Shown piece by piece: positions 56,780-64,000 of a stretch of 64,000 nucleotides of DNA. The first letter of the stretch is position 1. The number at the start of each line of letters is the position of its first letter. The position numbers and the translations under genes are program-made. The notes under the pieces were generated by a model. The model worked only from the letters and a program-made list of their open reading frames with translations, had not been told where the DNA came from and did no database searches. This stretch comes from Armillaria gallica (lineage: Eukaryota; Basidiomycota; Agaricomycetes; Agaricales; Physalacriaceae): contig JBANDB010000003.1 of the NCBI GenBank assembly GCA_037576215.1, positions 2,728,001-2,792,000 on the forward strand. The letters run 5' to 3'.

Positions 56780-59700
56780 ATGTCTGACCAGCGAACTCAC
56801 GTCGTCTATACAAAACTTCTCCTTCGACGAGGTCATGGTTATCCTCTATGGATCCCTGAGCCTGACTACAGCCTTCCAGATGCATACCGCGATAAGGGTG
56901 TCTCTGTGGGAGACCTTGGCATTCTGACAGAGGACGGTGGCTTCGATTTTTTATTCAACATCTGTGTGGAAGCAGACGATCTAGTTAATCAAGGACATGT
57001 CCCACCTCAATTTGAGCCTTTGCATATTCCACAAGGGGATCCCATACGAAAAGTTGTGTCTCTTCATCGCAAAAATTCCTCTGTCACTAGCGCTCATGTA
57101 TCAACTACGGAAATCAGTGTTGAAGGTTCGGCAGAATTGTCGTGCGTCAATGTGTTGCATTTTCTGACTTGGTTATTCGCTAATCAGAGACCTGCTATCA
57201 GTTCGTTTGTTGCTGGCGGAGGCGGATTTGAATTCAGCACTTCGAAGGCTGAAGCAGCCATCTTAATGCTGCCGGACGGCGGCAACAGGTACGATACAAA
57301 ACATCGTTCCCTTTTTCAACGATATGCCACCGAAAATGCTCTTTCGTGGTACATATACGCGAACAGCCTCGACCATTTAGCACGACAGGCTCCTAACGGG
57401 TCTCTATATCTTGTCACTGGATGTGATAAAACAAGGTCCTGGGGGGCCGCCGCAGTGTCGCGCCCGTCCGAGTCTCACACAATATCTTTCAGATTTGTGA
57501 TTGGACCGATCATGGAGGGACGGATTACCCTGCAGACTTCTTGTAGCACGCACATTGGTGCTGACACGCGAATATACCCCGACCATCCCGATTCCACTCC
57601 CCAGCAAGATAATCAATGCATATTCATGCGGGGATTTACCATTACAGTCAGGGAAAAGAGTCTCATGAAGAAACTGTTCGGTCCCGTTCAGCTTAAGGCC
57701 ATCGGTGGATCAATGAGAGATGCTGCGCCTTCCTTCAGTTCACGAAGTCCTTACTCCTCATACCATGATAAAATTGTACGGCCGTCAAGCTCCGGGATCC
57801 CATCATCTACAGGTCCTACGGAGGAATTTGACATTCCTGATTACCAGGTCGGTATGATCATAGTGTTTTTTTTTTTGCTAACTACATTTCTCGTTAGTCA
57901 AATAAGGACGCCAATTCCTTGCTACAAGATTACATAGAACTCACTGATCTACCTAGCAGAAGCGTCGAGGTATGTAATCAATAAATGCCTACGAGATCCG
58001 CTCTCTGCTAAATGGTGAATGCTGTAGTTGTTGAACCCATCAGTCAGAATAAATGAGCGATTTTTGGACCTTGTAAGAACTATTGATCATGATTGTCTGC
58101 TTAGCTAATAGGTCAATTCATCAGCATCCAGATATTGATGTCGCAGTTACACACGACGAGGACTGGATGGAAGTTACAAAAGATATCCCACCTGACCAAT
58201 GGCCCGATGGCGATACACTGACTTCGATGGCCTTGGATCTAAAGAAATTACCAGAGTCACCCGTGTTGAGTGGGGGGCAGCCTCTTTCCCACATCACTAA
58301 CCTTTCACCGATCGCCCCCGACCGTGCCATGAAACACGCTGCAAGGCCCCGGTTCGTCAGAGTGCGAGCTCCTTATGCTGCCCAGGCCTGTGATGTTTGT
58401 CGCCGAAAGTGAGTCATGTACTGGTCACATTTTTCGACTATCTGATGATTCCCAGGAAGACTAGATGCAACGGGGTCAGGCCTGTCTGTGGGCCGTGTGA
58501 GGCATCAAAGCGCCATAATGAGGTGAGTCATCATGATAGGAGCGCTGATTCGTTCCTAATGGTCACATAGTGCTCTTGGACTGGCGAGAGCGTCCGCCAT
58601 CCACGAACAGAGGCTCACTTTGAGGCTTTGCGCAAACGCATCAACGTGCTTGAGGCCTACTGCGAGACCCTCGAGTCCATGATTGATAAATGTAACAAAG
58701 ATCATGGTGGACTATCGTCTGGTGATCCCGCTACATACCTTGAACTTCGACCTTCCCCTGGATATCAAGAATTGGAGATCGAGGAATCAGGCAACGCTTC
58801 TCAGGAGTTGGTAGCTGCGACAGAGAATCTCAAGGTACTAGTCCTCCCGTTGCTTTCGACGCCATTACTCAGCTCCTGAACAGCTCGAGGACCGTGACCT
58901 AGTCAATTACGGAAACGTCGCCCCTTTCCGCTTTGCGCCGGTTCCCGCACAGCGTACCTCCCGGTTCCCAGAGATCATAGCAGACCCCAACGCGCACTAC
59001 GTTCTCTGGCTCGACGGAGTGTCCTCCTCTCATATCAATTCATCATTTGATTGGTCGCGCCACCTTCCAACGAATCTCCCCCTTACTCGGCAAGAGCATG
59101 ATAAGATCCTCGACCTCCTTTTCAGCTTCTTTACATCCTGGTGCCTCCGCGTCGTCCCTACCCTGTTTCTCCGGGACATGTACCGGGCCATCACATCGTC
59201 CGGCACAGTCAAGACCCCACACTACTCCCCAATGTTGCATAACGCGCTGATCGCCCTCGCTACTGCATTCTCCGACGATCCACACATCAACAGTTTCAAG
59301 ACCCGGGAGCAATACGCGATCAAGGCTAAATCGTACCTGGAGGACGAGTGCGAGAAACCGAACATCTGCGTCGTACAGGCTCTCGGCCTGCTTGGGAGTT
59401 TTCACTCGTCGAACGGTGATCAGAATCTGGGATACCTGTATTTTGGCAAGTTCAAATCTTACCTGAATTGCCACGGACACTTACCAGTCCCACAGGTATG
59501 AGTACCAAGGTTGGCCAGATATTGGGCTTGGAAGTTGATTGCTCCAAGCTTGTGATAGCGGGGAAGATTAGCCACGACGATATGCTTGATAGGAATTGGG
59601 CTTACTGGACAACCTTCAGTTTGGTAGGTCGGATTTCATTGCTCTTACCTTGAGCTCATTCCTCCATATAGGATGTATGCTGGTCCCTATACATCGGAAG

Positions 59701-60763
59701 AGACTGCTCTGTTCCCATCCTAGCGCTTGGGGAAGATATACCTGTTCCTTTTGTCGATTCAGACCTCGATCAGGTGACATGGCATCACCCTGGTGCTAAT
59801 ATCCCTCCTCAACCAAGTTTTCTATCCAAGACCTTCGCAGCGACGTGCGAGCTCTGTGTGGTAGCTCGGCGTGTCATGGAAGTTGTGTAGGTTCTTCCAC
59901 TTCTGAAAATTTCCTTGTATTAATCCACATCATCAGGAACCGCCTAGGCACCCGTCAGGACGTCGTTAATCTCGAGTTGATCAGCAAGATGGAGTAAGTC
60001 CTCCCCCCCCCATCATAGTTTCTGTTTCATCGATTAATGATTATTTTTACGGTATAGTCTCCAATTGAACAACTGGAAATCACAGTTGTGTGCCGAGGTT
60101 GACATCACACCCAGCAATCGCAACCTTTCAACACCGCATCGCCTAATGATGCACCTCCTCTATTGGCTGATGTTTATCCTCCTCCACAGGCCCTTCTTCA
60201 ATCGCAAGGCCCGGCCAGTCTACAGCTCCGAACGCGAAATTGATCACAAGAAGCTGTGCAAGCGCGCTGCTGAGAACATCCTCGGGATCCTGCAGACTTG
60301 GCGAACGCTCTATACCCTTCGTTACGTCCCAGTGACGCTTTTCCAGGCTATCTTCTCTGCTGGTACAGTGTTTCTCCTTCTGGGAGGGACATCACTGGTC
60401 AAAGTCGAGCTGTGCATTCAATACCTGAATGAGATCGGCAAATCATGGAAGTGCGCGACCAATATCGGCGCCATCTTGCAGCAGCTGTTGGAGGACCAGG
60501 AGGGTGGGAAGGGCAAAGGGAAAGCAGTCGCGGAAGAGGAGATTCCGCCCTCCCTATTGCTGAAGCGGTATGCGCCTCCTTTAGGACCACCTCCGAATTA
60601 TCTCCCGCCTTTGGGCCCTTTGGATGACTTTAGCATGGACTTGCCGCTTCCGGTCCCTCTTACCGGAGGGGAGTTTGATTCGAACTATTGGCCGGTGGAT
60701 GATCCCGCTTTGATGAACGAGTTAGCAATGTTTCTCGAGAATCCCTCTGGAGCGGTTCTATGA
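56780..60763 (+). CDS. Zn2Cys6 transcription factor fused to an N-terminal uncharacterised module
   Basis: Large regulator of more than 1,000 residues. The first exon (ATG 56780) gives about 350 residues with RRGHGYPLWIPEPDYSLPDA, GVSVGDLGILTEDGGFDFLF, FEFSTSKAEAAILMLPDGG, SLYLVTGCDKTRSWGAA and QDNQCIFMRGFTI: from memory, a module common in uncharacterised agaricomycete proteins. Introns with phase 0 on both sides join DIPDYQ, SNKDANSLLQDYIELTDLPS, LLNPSVRINERFLDL and HPDIDVAVTHDEDW, so the frame runs straight into the Zn2Cys6 finger CDVCRRKKTRCNGVRPVCGP + CEASKRHNEC (58389-58575), a coiled coil (LRKRINVLEAYCETLESM) and the fungal-specific TF domain (LFSFFTSWCLRVVPTLFLRD; LLYWLMFILLHRPFFNRKAR). 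Proline-rich acidic tail; stop at 60761-60763. One intron (59446-59495) is GC-AG. Two adjacent genes remain an alternative if the 58.0-58.1 kb introns are misread. Confidence 0.82.
59446..59495 (+). other. GC-AG intron in the Zn2Cys6 gene
   Basis: Donor TTTTG|GCAAGT, the classic GC-type donor; acceptor CCCACAG. It joins YLYFG to MSTKVGQILGLEVDCS in phase. Confidence 0.75.
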
Positions 60764-60857
60764 CCGATAGGTTAGTGGTATGTGTTATTTCCTTCGTTTA
60801 TTTTACTGTATACATGTTGTAATTCCGCTGTACACGATAGTCCTGATACTGTATCTG

Positions 60858-62131
60858 TTATCTACTTATCATCGTATATACATCTACTATACAACAGGCA
60901 GGGATGTTCGCGAAAGAGATCTCACGTATCGTTAGGTCGGTGATCATCTGAAGTAATGGATCTGCCTTCTCCACACCCTTTCCACGAGGAAATTTGAACC
61001 GCAGCCATTCGTTCAAGTCTTGGAGGCGGAGGTAGAGGTGATGAACTGTAGGGATATGGGATATCAAATTCAAAAGAAGCGCTTCCTGCGTTCCTGTGGC
61101 ACCTCCATCCGTAACATCGACCCGTTCGAGGGAAGAGAATGCTTCCGGAGTGGAAAGTAACGCACGAATGGCAGTTGCCGTACCAGTGATACTCGACAAT
61201 GACATGCGAGTTGCAGGTTCCAAGGACCTCTTCAAACCCCGGTTCGATCTCCTATGTCCCTTGCTTCCTGTGATGCTTGATATCGGGTTCCATGTTCCAG
61301 TGTCGAGAAATCTAATGTGCTGGTGGCTTTCGAGAAAGGCCGCAACAGGTGCAAAACTGGATGTACAACTCGAAAGTATCACATTTCGAAGATGATGGAG
61401 GGAAAGTTTGTTTAATTCAAGAAAGATGTCGTCAGATAGGGAGTGTAGACATGATGTGGTGATGGGCGATTGGTTTATAGACCGCAGCATCCATGCTACG
61501 TAACGCTCAGGAAGCTGAGATAGTGTAACCTTTGAGAGTTGGGTAAGGGCGGGTGGGTCGAACGTTATGGCATCGTTTGCCATTGGGGTTGTCAGCCTCG
61601 GACCTGCGCTACTTGTATCTATTGTATGGCACCTCAGCTTGCTGAGATCTTCGAAGAAAGTGACGTGCTTCTCTGCGGGTATCTTTGGCCAATCCATGTC
61701 GTCAAATGAGACGTGAAATTCCGTTCCCATGGCTTTGAGAATGGCGAGAGATAGCTGGACTTCAGTCATCTCCTTGCTAAAATTGGCGGAAAATAGGCAA
61801 TAGATAGAGGACAGAGATGGTTTATGAACAAATGACAAGCGAAGCATTCGGAAAGAGGTGAAAGGCTGGGAATATCTACCGAAAGACAGGTAGGAATCAG
61901 AGCCGAAATGATATGCCATTCAACCGAGCGAGGCAGTTCAGCAAGGATTTTATGTAGGAGTTCGTTTGGAAGGTCGGATAGAGTGGACAATGGACGAGAT
62001 GAGGATGGAGAGCGCTGCGGCGATTGACTAGCAAGTCTCTTCCGCTTTCTACAGCGTTTCTGTGCACGAGCATCTCGAGTAGATGTGCCACAGGCTGATG
62101 AACGCGTTCTACTCCGCGTCGAGACAGCCAT
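60858..62131 (-). pseudogene. Broken F-box/LRR paralog (copy 1)
   Basis: Starts at ATG 62129-62131 (MAVSTRSRTRSSACGTSTRD), with an F-box beginning LSDLPNELLHKILAELPRSV. Compared with copy 2 (62570-64000), about 49 bases are missing at about 61920 between TCGGTTGA and ATGGCATATC; 49 is not a multiple of 3, so the F-box and the LRR part are in different frames. The LRR part (61919 to about 60945: FRMLRLSFVHKPSLSSIYCL; HIPTVHHLYLRLQDLNEWLR) is otherwise open. Similarity stops at ATCACCGAC (60936-60944), after which 25 unrelated residues lead to a stop at 60858. The missing C-terminal 100 residues correspond to the orphan fragment at 6737-7022. A shorter product from the ATG at 61919 without an F-box is conceivable. 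Confidence 0.8.
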
Positions 62132-62569
62132 GATGCCTGGAAGATATATTCAGCTGCTAAAGACTTGGAAAAGACGCATGCTGACCGACAGTAACTGACT
62201 GACTTGAATCTGGTAGTAACTATTGAGGTAGGTTGAGGTTTAGTCGAACGTTAGTCGACGTCGCACGGCTGATATCTCGCGTGATGCAAGACCGCGAAGT
62301 TCAGAATCAATGCAGTCAATCATTGTTCAGTCTCTGCCTTTAAATTCGGTCCGGGAGGTCTCTCTGAGTGCTCACTCTGTTGGCCGAATGTATATACGTA
62401 TAAGGGATAGTGTCCGGCGACTATTTCGCGCAAAGTCCCGTCCCTCCCTCTCTCATCAGGTATGTATCGTCCGTCTGTCTATGAGAGACTAGGTGTACGG
62501 CGTGTAATATTTTTAAGAATGAAGCAAGTCGGAAAAGATAAGATGTTCCCCTAGATTTCTAATAGTGCA
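62132..62569. other. Spacer between tandem F-box/LRR paralogs
   Basis: 3' flank of copy 2; part of it (62258-62570, minus strand) is also found next to the orphan fragment at 7023-7257. Confidence 0.6.
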
Positions 62570-64000
62570 TTATGTCGTGTTCTGGTGCTCCAATGACTTC
62601 TCCTTGTCATTCAGTTCCTTCTCCTTCCGCCACAACCACTCCGGGTCCGTATACAAGTGACGCCAATCCACAGCCACCATCTTCAAGCCAGGGCAGGCAT
62701 TTTTCATCTTTCTGACGAAATTGAGTTGTTCCCTCTCCGAGCATCGAGACGTTGTATGGAACCGCTCCAAATTTGGGATCAAGGCTGCCGCGATGGGGAT
62801 TTCAACGGTACGGATCACCTCCTGATGATCTAAGGAAATCGAAAAGTCGGTAATCCCTTTAAGCAGCTCTTCTGCCCTCTTCACGCCCCTTCCACGACGA
62901 AATTTGAACCGCAGCCATTCGCTCAAGTCTTGGAGGTGGAGGTAGAGGTGATGAACTGTAGGGATATGGGATATCACAAGAAGTGCTTCCTGCATTCCTG
63001 TGACATCTCCATCCGTAACATCGACCCATTCGAGGGAAGGGAATGCTTCCGGAGTGGAGAGTAGCACACGAATGGCAGCTGCCGTACCAGTGATACTCGA
63101 CAATGACAGGCGAGTCGCGGGTTCGAATGACGTCTTCAAATCCAGTTTTGACTCTTTATGTCCCTTGCCGATTAATACAGGTTTCCATGTCCTAATGACG
63201 AGCGATTTGATGTGCTGGTGGCGTTCGAGAAAAGCTGCGACAGCTGCAAAACTAAACGTGCCGCCCGAGAGCGTCACTGTTTGAAGACTGCTGAGGGTAA
63301 TCTTGGTAATTTTTAGAAGGGTGTCGTCAGAAAGGCTAGAAAGAGTCAACACTCTGACAGGTGACTCTTCCATAGACTGCAGCATCCAAGCCATATACCG
63401 CACCGGACACTCAGTCAGGGTGACCGTTGACAGTTGGGTAAGGCGTGGCGGGTCAAACCTTATGTGTGCAGGCCCGCCTGTTCTGGTGGTTGCACCCGAT
63501 GTATATGTATTTATCTTGGTGCACCTGAGTTTGCTGAGATCCTTGAAGAAAGCAACGTGCTTCTTCATCGGAAACTTTGGCCAATTCATGCCCACAAAAG
63601 AGACGTCAAACTCCGTGCCCATAGCCTTGAGAACGGCGAGAGATCGCTGGACTTCAGTCATCTCCCTGCTAAAGTTGTCGGAAAAATTGCAATAGATAGA
63701 GGTCAGACGCAGTTTGTGAATAAACGACAAGCGAAGCATTCGGAAAGAGGAGAAGGGCCGGTCACCATAGTTTTTGCTGAAATACAGGAAGGAAACTCGG
63801 TCGAAATGATGTGCCATCACGAATTCATTGAGTCGGCGACATGTAGTAGCTAGAGGGATGGTGGTTTCGACCGAGCGAGGCAGCTCAGCAAGGATTTTGT
63901 GTAAGAGTTCGTTTGGAAGGTCGGGTAAAGATGCACGAGGTGGAGACGGCGAGCGCTGCGGCGACTGACGAGTAGGTCTCTTCCGTTTTCTACAGCGTTT
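62570..64000 (-). CDS. F-box/LRR protein (copy 2), 5' end outside window
   Basis: The gene runs off the right edge. The minus-strand frame from the edge holds a basic N-terminal part, LPDLPNELLHKILAELPRSV (F-box), CRRLNEFVMAHHF, then about 415 residues of leucine-rich repeats (FRMLRLSFIHKLRLTSIYCN; LKAMGTEFDVSFVGMNWPKF; RLSLSSITGTAAAIRVLLST; HIPTVHHLYLHLQDLSEWLR) and the C-terminal block RTVEIPIAAALIPNLERF ... KEKSLEHQNTT (stop 62570-62572). The frame is intact from F-box to stop, so this copy is probably functional. Substrate unknown. Confidence 0.8.
   Translation of the reverse strand, partial: KRCRKRKRPTRQSPQRSPSPPRASLPDLPNELLHKILAELPRSVETTIPLATTCRRLNEFVMAHHFDRVSFLYFSKNYGDRPFSSFRMLRLSFIHKLRLTSIYCNFSDNFSREMTEVQRSLAVLKAMGTEFDVSFVGMNWPKFPMKKHVAFFKDLSKLRCTKINTYTSGATTRTGGPAHIRFDPPRLTQLSTVTLTECPVRYMAWMLQSMEESPVRVLTLSSLSDDTLLKITKITLSSLQTVTLSGGTFSFAAVAAFLERHQHIKSLVIRTWKPVLIGKGHKESKLDLKTSFEPATRLSLSSITGTAAAIRVLLSTPEAFPSLEWVDVTDGDVTGMQEALLVISHIPTVHHLYLHLQDLSEWLRFKFRRGRGVKRAEELLKGITDFSISLDHQEVIRTVEIPIAAALIPNLERFHTTSRCSEREQLNFVRKMKNACPGLKMVAVDWRHLYTDPEWLWRKEKELNDKEKSLEHQNTT

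Overview
The window looks like nuclear DNA of a filamentous basidiomycete, most likely an agaricomycete (mushroom-forming fungus). Nearly every gene is split by introns of about 45-70 bases with GT..AG ends, genes sit on both strands without operons, and many families are typical of that class: a DUF6534-type membrane protein, a short tyrosinase, Kre9/Knh1-like GPI proteins, F-box/LRR genes, a CYSTM protein, and ATP sulfurylase with a C-terminal APS-kinase-like domain. All names rest on motif recognition by eye. Exon borders were inferred from splice signals and reading phase. No database search was possible.

Left part (1-9 kb): 3' part of a type 1 methionine aminopeptidase; an 802-bp non-autonomous DNA transposon with long terminal inverted repeats and a 9-bp target duplication; a glycerol-3-phosphate acyltransferase whose first exon I cannot find; then a patchwork of duplicated pieces (C-terminal fragment of an F-box/LRR gene, a sliver of CYSTM gene, an intact CYSTM gene, and the tail of a MYND gene). 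Middle (9-40 kb): mostly ordinary genes: a PP2C-like protein that has lost its metal ligands, recyclin-1, HMG-CoA lyase, an SDR, a DUF6534 protein, an F-box/WD40 protein, tyrosinase, a cupin, two Kre9-like GPI proteins around a molybdopterin-binding-domain protein, an MFS transporter, a TDP2-like phosphodiesterase and an intronless flavin monooxygenase.

Right part (42-64 kb): ATP sulfurylase (MET3), an intronless MYND protein, a TA-flanked palindromic MITE, an F-box gene, a decayed CYSTM copy, a HemK/MTQ1 methyltransferase, an unidentified gene, a HABP4/PAI-RBP1-like gene, a G-protein alpha pseudogene, a large Zn2Cys6 regulator fused to an uncharacterised N-terminal module, and two tandem F-box/LRR paralogs, the first of which is broken.

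Most notable: (1) the broken F-box/LRR copy at 61 kb stops at the same codon where the orphan C-terminal fragment at 6.7 kb starts, in opposite orientation, as an inversion of about 54 kb would leave it; (2) the Zn2Cys6 fusion protein; (3) the PP2C pseudophosphatase; (4) two distinct MITEs, one carrying the start of a RecQ-like helicase gene; (5) the G-alpha pseudogene. I saw no RNA genes, CRISPR arrays or viral genes.
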